64,000 bases of DNA from Natronospirillum sp965602035 (GTDB taxonomy: Bacteria; Pseudomonadota; Gammaproteobacteria; Pseudomonadales; Natronospirillaceae). The stretch lies in assembly GCA_965602035.1 (NCBI GenBank), contig OZ271919.1:372001-436000 (forward strand). The letters are read 5' to 3'. Positions 38,034 to 46,488 of the stretch are shown one piece after another. Within the stretch, counting starts at the first letter, position 1. The number at the start of each line of letters is the position of its first letter. Below the pieces are notes generated by a model, which was not told the DNA's origin, made no database searches, and worked only from the letters and a program-made list of their open reading frames with translations. Both the position numbers and the translations under genes were made by a program.

Positions 38034-38181
38034 GTTGCTTGAGCCTGATCTGACTGGTGGCGACATTTAATGAAACACATCGGCGGATTGCAAGCTCCGG
38101 TGCCATGTTGCCCCGCTGCGCCGGTGGTGTCTGGTCGGTCAATACCCTATAATGCGGGACCATTTTGCGGCGAGGTGAGCT

Positions 38182-38397
38182 ATGACACCTGAAGAGATTG
38201 AGCAAGTGCTTCGGGAGGCATTCCCGGACAGTGACATCACCGTAACGGGCGGCGGCGGCAAGTTTCATGTTCAGGCCCGGGGCGATGCTTTCGCCGGCCT
38301 GATGCCGGTACGCCAGCAACAACTCGTATACCAGCACCTCAACGCGTACATTGAGCGGGGCGATATTCACGCCGTCACCATGGACCTCGGAGCCTGA
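38182..38397 (+). CDS. ibaG: BolA-family protein IbaG
   Basis: Small protein of 71 aa in the BolA family, acid-stress related; relatives bind Fe-S clusters with monothiol glutaredoxins. Family pattern: MTPEEIEQVLREAFPDSDIT, the GGGGKFHV turn, and LVYQHLNAYIERGDIHAVTM. GGTGAGCT precedes the ATG. It lies 11 bases before murA, a conserved gammaproteobacterial pairing. Confidence 0.94.
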   Translation: MTPEEIEQVLREAFPDSDITVTGGGGKFHVQARGDAFAGLMPVRQQQLVYQHLNAYIERGDIHAVTMDLGA

Positions 38398-38408
38398 CAG
38401 CCGGAATT

Positions 38409-39671
38409 ATGGACAAACTGATGATTACCGGCGGCGGCCGGATCAATGGCAGCATCCGGGTTTCCGGGGCAAAAAACGCCGCTCTGCCGATTCTCGCCGC
38501 CACCCTGCTGACCGATGAGCCGGTCACGCTGCGCAATCTGCCGCACCTCAATGACATAACTACCATGATCGAACTGCTCGTATGCATGGGGGTTGAGGTG
38601 TTGATCAATGAAGACATGAGCGTGCAGATCAATGCCGGGACACTGAAAGACTGGACCGCACCATATTCGTTGGTGAAAACGATGCGCGCTTCCATTCTCG
38701 TACTCGGGCCACTGCTTGCTCACCACGGTCGGGCCAACGTGTCGCTTCCCGGCGGGTGTGCCATTGGGAGCCGGCCGGTAGACCTTCACCTGCGCGGCAT
38801 GGAGGCGCTTGGCGCCACCGTGAGCATGGATGAGGGCTATATCAAGGCGCGTGCCGACGGGCGACTCAGGGGTGGCAAGTATTTCTTTGACACCGTTTCG
38901 GTGACCGGTACGGAAAACGTCCTGATGGCCAGCGTGCTGGCGGAAGGCACCACGGTGATCGAGAACGCCGCACGTGAGCCGGAAGTGGTTGACCTGGCCA
39001 ATTGCCTGGTGGCGATGGGCGCACGGATCGAGGGTATCGGCAGTGATACACTGGTGGTGGAAGGCGTTGAGAAGCTGCATGGCTGCGAACACAGCGTCTG
39101 CCCGGACCGTATCGAAGCCGGTACCTACCTGGTCGCCGGGGCAATTTCCGGTGGGCGCGTGACGCTGAAACAGGCCGACCCTCTCACCATGGAGGCGGTG
39201 CTGCGCAAGCTCGAAGAAGCCGGCGCGCGCATTACGGTTGAAGGAGACCGGATCACACTCGATATGGAAGGGCGGCGCGCACGGGCGGTTGATGTGACCA
39301 CCGCACCGTACCCGGCCTTTCCGACCGATATGCAGGCCCAGTTCACCGTTCTGAATGCGGTGGCGGACGGTATTGGTACCGTTGAAGAAACCATTTTTGA
39401 AAACCGGTTCATGCACATTCAGGAACTGACACGGATGGGGGCGGATTGCACCATCAAGGGTAACGCAGTGGTCATAAAGGGCGTGGATCGACTCAAAGCG
39501 GCGCCCGTCATGGCAACGGATCTGCGTGCATCGGCCAGTCTCGTGCTGGCCGGTCTGGTGGCGGAAGGTCAGACGCTGGTCGACCGGATCTACCATATCG
39601 ATCGCGGTTATGAGTGCATCGAAGAAAAACTGCAGCAGCTCGGTGCTGTGATTCGCCGGGTGGCAGGCTGA
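38409..39671 (+). CDS. murA: UDP-GlcNAc enolpyruvyl transferase MurA
   Basis: First committed enzyme of peptidoglycan synthesis, 420 aa; it adds enolpyruvate from PEP to UDP-GlcNAc. The start is GGGRINGSIRVSGAKNAALP with the catalytic-loop Lys and Asn. Cys117 in SLPGGCAIGSRPVDLHLRG equals E. coli Cys115, the fosfomycin target, so the enzyme should be fosfomycin-sensitive. The C-terminal PTDMQAQF block is complete. It lies between ibaG and hisG. Confidence 0.97.
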   Translation: MDKLMITGGGRINGSIRVSGAKNAALPILAATLLTDEPVTLRNLPHLNDITTMIELLVCMGVEVLINEDMSVQINAGTLKDWTAPYSLVKTMRASILVLGPLLAHHGRANVSLPGGCAIGSRPVDLHLRGMEALGATVSMDEGYIKARADGRLRGGKYFFDTVSVTGTENVLMASVLAEGTTVIENAAREPEVVDLANCLVAMGARIEGIGSDTLVVEGVEKLHGCEHSVCPDRIEAGTYLVAGAISGGRVTLKQADPLTMEAVLRKLEEAGARITVEGDRITLDMEGRRARAVDVTTAPYPAFPTDMQAQFTVLNAVADGIGTVEETIFENRFMHIQELTRMGADCTIKGNAVVIKGVDRLKAAPVMATDLRASASLVLAGLVAEGQTLVDRIYHIDRGYECIEEKLQQLGAVIRRVAG

Positions 39672-39703
39672 AAGAGAATCGTGCCAGAGGAGTGCCAGGG
39701 CGC

Positions 39704-40357
39704 ATGTCAGCAGGTATCACCATTGCTCTGTCAAAGGGCCGCATCCTGAAAGAAACGCTGCCGTTGCTGGAGGCGGCCGGGATTGTGCCGCTTGAGGATA
39801 TCCACAGTAGCCGCAAGCTGATATTCCCGACCAACCATGACGATGTCCGGCTGATCGTCATTCGGGCTACCGACGTACCGACCTACGTGGAATATGGGGT
39901 GGCTGATCTCGGGGTGTCAGGTAAAGACGTGCTGATGGAGCATGGCGCTCAGGAGATGTACGAGCTGCTGGACCTTGAGATTGCCCGGTGCCGGCTGATG
40001 ACCGCAGCGATGAAAGGCGAGCCCTGGCCGCGCGGCCGTTTGCGGGTGGCCAGCAAATTCGTCAATATCGCCCGCCGTTATTTTGCCCAGCAGGGTCGCC
40101 AGGTGGACATCATCAAGCTTTACGGTGGTATGGAGCTGGCGCCCATCCTGGATCTGGCTGACGGCATTGTCGATATTGTTGATACCGGTGGCACCTTGAA
40201 AGCCAACGGTCTCGAACCCAGAGATCACATAGCGGATATCTCGACCCGGCTGGTGGTGTCCCGTGCCGGGTACAAGACAAAGGCTGACCGCGTCATGCCG
40301 CTGGTCAGCCGGATAGAACAGGCTGTCAAAGCACGACAGACGGAGGCGGTGAAATGA
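39704..40357 (+). CDS. hisG: ATP phosphoribosyltransferase HisG, short form
   Basis: First enzyme of histidine synthesis: ATP plus PRPP gives phosphoribosyl-ATP. The product is 217 aa and lacks the C-terminal regulatory domain of the 290-300 aa form, so it should need HisZ as partner; hisZ is not in this window. The PRPP loop is DIVDTGGTLKANGL (about 155-168) and the start is ITIALSKGRILKE. The ATG at 39704 is preceded by AGAGGAG. It overlaps hisD by four bases. Confidence 0.95.
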   Translation: MSAGITIALSKGRILKETLPLLEAAGIVPLEDIHSSRKLIFPTNHDDVRLIVIRATDVPTYVEYGVADLGVSGKDVLMEHGAQEMYELLDLEIARCRLMTAAMKGEPWPRGRLRVASKFVNIARRYFAQQGRQVDIIKLYGGMELAPILDLADGIVDIVDTGGTLKANGLEPRDHIADISTRLVVSRAGYKTKADRVMPLVSRIEQAVKARQTEAVK

Positions 40358-41661
40358 GTGGAAGCCCGGTCAATAGGCTGCAGAGTACGCAGAACGGGTT
40401 TGACGAACAGCTCGCAAGGCTGCTGGCGTGGGACGACGACAGCAGTTCAGAAATAGAGCGTCGCGTACAGGCGATCATCAGCGACGTGCGCCAGCGTGGC
40501 GATGCGGCAGTGCTGGAATATACCAACCGGTTTGACCGCACGGGGTATGAGCACGCGGGCGAATTTGTGCTGACGACCGATCGTCTTGAGCAGGCCTACC
40601 ATAACCTGCCAGCGGATCTTAAACAGGCCCTGGAAACCTCGGTTGAGCGGGTTCGGCGGTTTCATGAGCATCAACGCCAGGACAGTTGGCGGGTTACCGA
40701 GAGCGATGGCACGCAGCTCGGGCAGCGCATAACCCCACTGGACCGGGTGGGAATCTACGTACCCGGTGGCTCGGCACCGCTTGCCAGTTCGGTGGTCATG
40801 ACAGCGGTTACCGCCCACGTGGCTGGTGTGTCGGATATTGTTATGGCGCACCCGACGCCCGATGGCGATGTGCAGGATTTCGTACTGGCTGCGGCCTGGC
40901 TTTCAGGCGTGAGCCGCGTCTTTACCGTTGGTGGTGCACAGGCCGTTGCGGCCATGGCCTATGGCACAGAATCGATACCGGCGGTCGACAAGATTGTCGG
41001 CCCGGGCAACATCTATGTGGCCACTGCGAAAAAGCAGGTGTTCGGCAAGGTCGGAATCGACATGATTGCCGGGCCCTCGGAAATTCTGATCGTGTCCGAT
41101 GGCAAAACAGACCCGGATTGGATCGCCATGGACCTGTTCTCCCAGGCCGAGCACGACGTGCTCGCGCAGTCCATCCTGATCTCCCCGAATGCTGACTTTC
41201 TGGATCGGGTGGAAGCCGCGATCACGCGCTTGCTGCCGAGTCTTGAACGGGCAGACATCGCTGGCACGTCGCTTTCGCAGCGCGGCGCACTGATCGCAGT
41301 GCCGGACATGGCGGCTGCGGTCGACCTGATTAACCGGGTTGCACCCGAACACCTGGAACTCAGTGTGGATGATCCCGAGGCTCTGCTGCCCGGGATACGT
41401 CATGCCGGTGCCATCTTCATGGGTCGCCACTCTTCTGAGGCGCTTGGTGATTATGTTGCGGGTCCGAACCACGTGCTGCCCACATCAGGGACCGCGAGAT
41501 TCTCGTCGCCACTGGGTGTGTATGACTTCCAGAAGAAGTCCTCGATCATCTATTGCTCACCCGAGGGCGCCGATACACTGGGCCGATCCGCCAGTGTACT
41601 GGCCCGTGGTGAGCACCTGACGGCGCACGCGCGCAGTGCCGAATACCGGGTGCGCTCATGA
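40354..41661 (+). CDS. hisD: Histidinol dehydrogenase HisD
   Basis: Zinc enzyme of 435 aa that oxidises histidinol to histidine in two NAD-dependent steps. Conserved parts are LDRVGIYVPGGSAPLASSV, KIVGPGNIYVATAKKQVFG, the metal-site DLFSQAEHD and NHVLPTSGTARFSSPLGVYD. Full length. It overlaps hisG upstream and hisC downstream by four bases each, so the three are one tightly coupled operon with murA just upstream. Confidence 0.97.
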   Translation: MSGSPVNRLQSTQNGFDEQLARLLAWDDDSSSEIERRVQAIISDVRQRGDAAVLEYTNRFDRTGYEHAGEFVLTTDRLEQAYHNLPADLKQALETSVERVRRFHEHQRQDSWRVTESDGTQLGQRITPLDRVGIYVPGGSAPLASSVVMTAVTAHVAGVSDIVMAHPTPDGDVQDFVLAAAWLSGVSRVFTVGGAQAVAAMAYGTESIPAVDKIVGPGNIYVATAKKQVFGKVGIDMIAGPSEILIVSDGKTDPDWIAMDLFSQAEHDVLAQSILISPNADFLDRVEAAITRLLPSLERADIAGTSLSQRGALIAVPDMAAAVDLINRVAPEHLELSVDDPEALLPGIRHAGAIFMGRHSSEALGDYVAGPNHVLPTSGTARFSSPLGVYDFQKKSSIIYCSPEGADTLGRSASVLARGEHLTAHARSAEYRVRS

Positions 41662-42758
41662 GTGAACAGCGGCAGGCCCGAATAGACCGGCTGATCCGCC
41701 CGGAACTGCTGGCGCAGAAAGCCTATCCGGTACCGTCATCGGCGGGCCTGATCAAGCTGGATGCCATGGAAAATCCGTACCAGTGGCCGGAAGCCATGCG
41801 CACGGAATGGCTGGAAACATTGCGCGATATCCCTCTGAATCGATACCCGTCTGCCAGCGCGTCCGCATTGCGAGAGCAACTCAGACGGTACTATTCCGTA
41901 CCGGACGGGTTTGACCTGTTGCTCGGCAACGGCTCGGACGAGATCATCCAGATGCTGCTAATGGCGGTGTCGGGTCAAGGGCGCACGGTAATGGCGCCCA
42001 TGCCGGGCTTCGTCATGTTCCGTATCATTGCAGAATCCCTGCATCTGCAGTTCCGGGGCGTGGATCTGGACCCGAATTTCAATCTCGATATGCCGGCCAT
42101 GCTGAGAGCAATTGAAGCCGATGACCCGGCGGTGATATTTCTGGCGCAGCCCAACAACCCAACCGGTAATCTCTGGGGTTCTGAGCAGTTGCGGCGGATT
42201 ATCGAAGCCACATCGGGGCTTGTGGTCATTGACGAGGCCTACACGGCGTTTACGGACGCCGACTATCTTTCCATGCTCGAGAACTACGAGAACGTGCTGG
42301 TCATGCGCACGGTTTCCAAAATCGGTCTCGCCGGTCTGCGTCTGGGCGTATTGATCGGGCATCCTGACTGGTTGTCGGAAATCAACAAAGTGCGTCTGCC
42401 CTACAATGTGAACGCTCTGACACAGGCGAGTGCCGAGTTCGCGCTGACTCATGCCGATCTGCTGGCACAGCAGACGGCGCGCATCCGGCAGGATCGGGCC
42501 GCCCTCGCCGCAGAACTGGGGCGCGTACCGGGTGTGACAGTATTTCCCTCTGAAGCCAATTTCCTGCTGTTCCGCGTGCCTGAAGGGCGGGCCCGGGCCT
42601 GGTTTGATGCACTGCGCGAGGCCGGGATCCTGATCAAGTGCGTGGATGGCAGTCATCCGCTGCTGGCAGACTGTCTGCGCGTTACCGTGGGTGCTGCCCA
42701 GGAAAACAAGGCGTTCATGACGGCCTTGCGTGACATTGCGAGCAACGACACGCAGTGA
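41658..42758 (+). CDS. hisC: Histidinol-phosphate aminotransferase HisC
   Basis: PLP-dependent aminotransferase of 366 aa acting on imidazole acetol phosphate. Key blocks: LDAMENPYQWP, LLLGNGSDEIIQMLLMA, the AQPNNPTGNL loop, VVIDEAYTAF, and the PLP lysine in MRTVSKIGLAGLRLG. Full length. It begins inside the hisD stop. The remaining his genes are elsewhere, as is usual in Pseudomonas-like genomes. Confidence 0.96.
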   Translation: MSEQRQARIDRLIRPELLAQKAYPVPSSAGLIKLDAMENPYQWPEAMRTEWLETLRDIPLNRYPSASASALREQLRRYYSVPDGFDLLLGNGSDEIIQMLLMAVSGQGRTVMAPMPGFVMFRIIAESLHLQFRGVDLDPNFNLDMPAMLRAIEADDPAVIFLAQPNNPTGNLWGSEQLRRIIEATSGLVVIDEAYTAFTDADYLSMLENYENVLVMRTVSKIGLAGLRLGVLIGHPDWLSEINKVRLPYNVNALTQASAEFALTHADLLAQQTARIRQDRAALAAELGRVPGVTVFPSEANFLLFRVPEGRARAWFDALREAGILIKCVDGSHPLLADCLRVTVGAAQENKAFMTALRDIASNDTQ

Positions 42759-42771
42759 AAGGAGTGGAGTG

Positions 42772-43533
42772 ATGGCAGTGGCAATCCGTGAACTCGATCA
42801 TTATCTTGATGAACTGCTGGAGCCGGGCGCATTCCAGGATTACTGTCCGAACGGTCTGCAGGTAGAGGGAACACGGCCGATCCGGAAGCTCATTTCCGGG
42901 GTAACCGCCAGCCAGGAGTTTATCGATGCAGCCGTTGCCAATAATGCGGATGCCTTGCTGGTTCATCACGGGTATTTCTGGAAGGGCGAAGACGCCCGTA
43001 TCACCGGCATGAAACGTCGGCGGATCGCTGCACTGATGGAATCCGGCGTCTCACTGTTCGCCTATCATCTGCCGCTCGACGCCCACCCGCGCCTGGGTAA
43101 CAACGCACAACTGGCGCAGAAAATGGGTTGGAAAATCACCGGTGCACTGAAGCCACAGGAGCAGCGACCGCTGGGCAACCGCGGCATGACCGCAGCGCCT
43201 CAGGACCCGGCCAGCCTGAAACTGCAACTGCAGCAGGTGCTGAATTTCGCCCCTGTCCATGTTGCCGGCGACGCCGAGGCGATCGAGTCCATTGCCTGGT
43301 GCACGGGTGCTGCCCAGGGCATGATTCATGATGCAGCCGCACTGGGCGTACAGGCGTTTGTGACCGGTGAAATCAGCGAACCGACCGCGCACGCGGCGCG
43401 GGAGTTGGGGGTACACTTCTTTGCTGCGGGCCACCACGCTACTGAGCGTTACGGTGTACAGGCCGTGGGAGAGCAACTGGCGACCGAATTCGGCATTGAA
43501 CATCAGTTCATTGATTGTCCCATTCCCGTATAG
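42772..43533 (+). CDS. NIF3-like dinuclear metal centre protein (DUF34)
   Basis: Protein of 253 aa in the NIF3/YbgI family, proposed GTP cyclohydrolase I type 2-like or metal-dependent hydrolase; its role is not settled. Metal-site motifs are ALLVHHGYFWKGED, YHLPLDAHPRLGNNAQLA and the C-terminal FFAAGHHATERYG. The ATG at 42772 has AAAGGAGTGGAG upstream. It follows hisC by 13 bases. Confidence 0.92.
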   Translation: MAVAIRELDHYLDELLEPGAFQDYCPNGLQVEGTRPIRKLISGVTASQEFIDAAVANNADALLVHHGYFWKGEDARITGMKRRRIAALMESGVSLFAYHLPLDAHPRLGNNAQLAQKMGWKITGALKPQEQRPLGNRGMTAAPQDPASLKLQLQQVLNFAPVHVAGDAEAIESIAWCTGAAQGMIHDAAALGVQAFVTGEISEPTAHAARELGVHFFAAGHHATERYGVQAVGEQLATEFGIEHQFIDCPIPV

Positions 43534-43611
43534 CAGGGCCTTCCTGCAGCACCTCCGATTGATCAAATCCATTATTATGGTCAGGACATACAGAACAGGA
43601 GCAACCGCATT

Positions 43612-44400
43612 ATGACAGTACCTGCCCCGCAACGTTTGCCCGTCATGCAGGTTATTGTGGCGGCCTTCCGGTTGCCCGTGCAGATGTGGTCCACGCTCTG
43701 GCCGGCCGTTCAGTGGCCGCTGAGTCTGCTGGTTTTCATGCAGGGCGGGGGAGCCGTTACCGGCGGCGCCACACCAGAGGCGATGAGCATGTTGTTGCTG
43801 TTCAGCCTGCTCGGTCTGGCCATTACGGCCATGGTGGCGGTACCGGCGCACCAGATATTCATCCGTGGCGACGTCAGGGAAGGGCACGGTGGCATTCGTT
43901 GGGGTGCCCGGGAAACTGCCTATTTCGGCTGGAGTCTCGGCCTGCCGGCGATTGTTCTGGTGCTCGCGTCACTGGTGAGTATGCCACTGGTCGCCATCGC
44001 CATGGGAACCAATATGGGTGGTTTCGCCAATCTGGCGGTACTCGCGGGCCTGCTGGTCGGGGTGGCGGTGTATGGCCGGTTTTCCATGGTGCTGCCGCGC
44101 GTCGCACTCGGGCTTAAGGGGGGGCTGCGTGCTGCCTCGGCGATGGCCAAGGGGCACTACTGGCGTATCGGGGTGATCGGTGTGGTATTTCCGCTGGTCA
44201 TCAGCCTGGTGCCGGTTTTTCTCCAGACGGCGCTGGGTCTGCCCGGTGTGGTACTGGCCATTCTGGCCGGCGTCTATTTCAGTGTGGTTCAGATTGCCGC
44301 GCTGTCGCTGGTCTATCGCTGGCTGCTGGAGTATGAAGCGCCGGCGCGGACTGAAGCGGACGATGAGACGGACCGGGACGATTCGGATCGGCTGGATTAA
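43612..44400 (+). CDS. Six-helix membrane protein of unknown function
   Basis: Protein of 262 aa that I do not recognise. About six hydrophobic segments are visible (near 28-48, 62-82, 104-126, 137-158, 185-205 and 212-236), with an amphipathic loop GDVREGHGGIRWGARETAYF between the second and third. The C-terminus is a strongly acidic tail (about 243-262: many Asp and Glu). CAGGAG precedes the ATG at 43612. It resembles small YIP1-like or DUF-type inner-membrane proteins, but I cannot assign a family. Confidence 0.8.
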   Translation: MTVPAPQRLPVMQVIVAAFRLPVQMWSTLWPAVQWPLSLLVFMQGGGAVTGGATPEAMSMLLLFSLLGLAITAMVAVPAHQIFIRGDVREGHGGIRWGARETAYFGWSLGLPAIVLVLASLVSMPLVAIAMGTNMGGFANLAVLAGLLVGVAVYGRFSMVLPRVALGLKGGLRAASAMAKGHYWRIGVIGVVFPLVISLVPVFLQTALGLPGVVLAILAGVYFSVVQIAALSLVYRWLLEYEAPARTEADDETDRDDSDRLD

Positions 44401-44471
44401 CAGGGCTCGGGGAGTAGCAGCGTGAAGAGCGGGGTATCCCGTAGTCGTTCGCTGCCCGGATAATCAGGCAT

Positions 44472-44500
44472 AAAAAAGGCGGCGTGGAAACCACGCCGCC
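44472..44500 (-). terminator. Rho-independent terminator of cold-shock gene
   Basis: On the minus strand GGCGGCGTGG, loop TTT, CCACGCCGCC, followed by six T. A perfect 10-bp GC-rich stem, 28 bases after the cold-shock gene stop. Confidence 0.93.
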
Positions 44501-44528
44501 CTACCGAATTCTATCTTACCGCTGCAGC

Positions 44529-44741
44529 TTACAGAGGTGTGACGTTATCGGCTTGCGGGCCCTTCTGGCCTTGAGTCACCTCGAAAGAGACCTGCTGGCC
44601 TTCGTTCAGAGTGCGGCGACCTGTGCCATTGATAGCGCGGAAATGAACGAATACATCAGAACCGCCTTCGCGCTCGATGAAGCCAAAGCCTTTCTCGTCA
44701 TTGAACCACTTTACTGTGCCGGTAATAGTTTGACCTGACAT
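44529..44741 (-). CDS. CspA-family cold-shock protein
   Basis: Single-stranded nucleic-acid binding protein of 70 aa with one cold-shock domain. The RNA-binding motifs RNP1 (KGFGFIER) and RNP2 (VFVHFRAI) are intact, and the start TGTVKWFNDEKGF is typical. AGAGGAAAAC precedes the ATG. A 314-base non-coding region lies upstream, consistent with the long leader of cold-inducible csp genes, so cold induction is possible but not shown. Confidence 0.95.
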   Translation of the reverse strand: MSGQTITGTVKWFNDEKGFGFIEREGGSDVFVHFRAINGTGRRTLNEGQQVSFEVTQGQKGPQADNVTPL

Positions 44742-45055
44742 GTTTTCCTCTTACTTACTTAACGGCTCCGGTTAGGGAGCACTGTCGTTACCTCACGGGT
44801 AACGGTCTTACTGAGTGTCAAAGCCCTGATGGCTTCGACTCGTTCGTGAGCAATGCCCACCATCACTGGGGTAACACATTGTGGAGCGCAGACTGATGGA
44901 ACTTTCGGAGGGAATTACCGCAGAAAGAAGATCAACGCGACTCGGCATGTCGATACCGAAGCAACAGGAAGGAGCATACACCTTTTGCGGAAATAGGAAA
45001 GGATTTTCGCGAGAATTTTTTTGGTCGACGCTGGCTTAGAGACCGACCGCAGGTC
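44742..45055. other. Cold-shock gene leader and promoter region
   Basis: 314 bases without a gene. It contains the ribosome binding site and probably the promoter and leader of the csp gene (minus strand), with a hairpin GTTACC-N5-GGTAAC at 44787-44803. A second hairpin (GAGACC-N7-GGTCTC, about 45042-45060) sits at the end of the outer-membrane protein gene without a T run. I see no ORF or known element otherwise. Confidence 0.5.
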
Positions 45056-45859
45056 TCAGAACCCCCACTCCACGCCCGTGGTGAACGACCAGTCGCCACT
45101 CTGGCGCACCAGCCCACGACGTATCGTGAAAAAAAGCGTCTGGTCATGACCGCTGGCCAGCGTCGCGGCCACAGAACGGCGCCGATAAACGCCGTTCGTG
45201 GTTTCGGTCAGGTCGTACCAGCGGCCGGCGGTCTCGTCTTCCCATGCCGTCTCAATACCGGCCCGCCATGCCGGACCGGCGTCATACCAGAGGGCGGCGC
45301 TGAGTGTAATCACGTCATCCTGCCTGGACCGCTCGTCACTCTCATGAATCGCTGCCCCCGCATTGGTATCGATACGCCAACGACCGGACGGGCCGAACCG
45401 CCGGCTGCCGGCGAAGCGCGCGTAGAATGCCAGATTGTCCGGTCCGATCGGCGGGTTGGCGGCGGGTTCCAGTACGCCCCAGATAAACGCCAGCTGGCCG
45501 CGACGGCTACCCGGTTCCGTGAGCAGTAGCTTGGTGAAAAACGACGGGTCACCGCCGTTACCGGTGTTGAGGTCAGCACTGCGGAGGGAGCGCCAGACGG
45601 GGTAAGCAATCACTGCTTCGCCACGTTGACCCAACGGAACATTCAACTGTATCACAGGCGCATCCAGTGCCCTGGTATCTGTGTCGTAGGCCTGTGCGCC
45701 GCTGTAGGTGCCCTGGCGATAGTCCAACTGCACCGAGACTGACGTGTGGTCAGCAATGGCGGCCTCAAAGGTCACCCAGTCTGACCGGGCGTCGCCGAAA
45801 CTAAGCGGGGCGAGAGGGGCCAGCAGCGCAAAAACAATGCGGTGTGAGATTCGATTCAC
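45056..45859 (-). CDS. Probable outer-membrane beta-barrel protein
   Basis: Predicted secreted protein of about 267 aa. A signal peptide (VNRISHRIVFALLAPLAPLS, then FG-DA) is followed by many alternating strands (SVSVQLDYRQGTYSG, LAFYARFAGSRRFG, WRAGIETAWED), and the chain ends ...FTTGVEWGF with the terminal Phe typical of outer-membrane barrels. No specific family is recognised. I placed the start at GTG 45859 from the signal peptide; ATG 45907 and a longer frame to 46060 are open but poorly supported. The gene diverges from the DUF2914 gene. Confidence 0.68.
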   Translation of the reverse strand: MNRISHRIVFALLAPLAPLSFGDARSDWVTFEAAIADHTSVSVQLDYRQGTYSGAQAYDTDTRALDAPVIQLNVPLGQRGEAVIAYPVWRSLRSADLNTGNGGDPSFFTKLLLTEPGSRRGQLAFIWGVLEPAANPPIGPDNLAFYARFAGSRRFGPSGRWRIDTNAGAAIHESDERSRQDDVITLSAALWYDAGPAWRAGIETAWEDETAGRWYDLTETTNGVYRRRSVAATLASGHDQTLFFTIRRGLVRQSGDWSFTTGVEWGF

Positions 45860-45972
45860 AGTTTTTTGACACTTCAGGTAGAGACTGCGCGATAAGCGTA
45901 CTACCATGATTCGGGTAAGGCCAGAGAGCGCTCTGGACCGGTTCAATCGTAGCAGCAAAAAGGAGATTGGGA

Positions 45973-46389
45973 ATGCAAAGATTAGTGATGGTACTACTGC
46001 TGGCTCTGATGCCGTTCGGCATGGCACTGGCAGACAATCACGATTCAGGCATGGATTCATCGGACCAGCCCAGTGGTGAGGTGGCCCGTGCCATGTTCAC
46101 TGTAGGGGTTGAGAATCGCGAGCCGACACTGACTGTTCGAACAATTCCGGATGGCATGAATGAAGTCTATTTCTACACCGATCTGCGGGACTTCCAGGGC
46201 CAGACTGTCACCCACCGCTGGAACTTCGAAGGTAACGTGGAAGCGGAAGTCAGCTTCGATGTCGGCGGTCCGCGGTGGCGTACCTGGTCACTGAAGACCA
46301 TTCCCGAGTCACAGCGTGGCGAATGGTCAGTGGATATCGTTGACGGTGAAGGCTTTATCGTTGAGACGCACGAGATTACTGCACGGTAA
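45973..46389 (+). CDS. Secreted DUF2914 protein
   Basis: Periplasmic or membrane-attached protein of 138 aa. A signal peptide (MQRLVMVLLLALMPFGMALA) is followed by one DUF2914 domain with its conserved core: VYFYTDLRDFQGQTVTHRW, EAEVSFDVGGPRW and GEWSVDIVDGEG. The function of the domain is unknown. AGGAG lies eight bases before the ATG at 45973. Confidence 0.85.
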   Translation: MQRLVMVLLLALMPFGMALADNHDSGMDSSDQPSGEVARAMFTVGVENREPTLTVRTIPDGMNEVYFYTDLRDFQGQTVTHRWNFEGNVEAEVSFDVGGPRWRTWSLKTIPESQRGEWSVDIVDGEGFIVETHEITAR

Positions 46390-46433
46390 TCCCGTCGGCG
46401 CAAAAACGTCGGGCCCTCCGGACGCTCCTGCAT

Positions 46434-46464
46434 GTAGGAGTAGGAGCTGCCGGAGGCTGCGACC
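46434..46464. repeat. REP-like palindromic element
   Basis: GTAGGAG directly followed by TAGGAGCTGCCGGAGGCTGCGACC. The second part is nearly the GTAGGAGCTGCCGAAGGCTGCGA type of REP motif common in Pseudomonas intergenic regions, with the self-complementary core GCTGCC/GGCTGC. It lies between the convergent DUF2914 and DUF418 genes, a usual REP site. Confidence 0.6.
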
Positions 46465-46488
46465 AAGGCGACCCGCATAGTCTTCCCC

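Noticed and set aside
38367..39596. 409-codon open frame antisense to murA
   Set aside because: murA is complete and conserved; the antisense product is His/Arg-rich without motifs.
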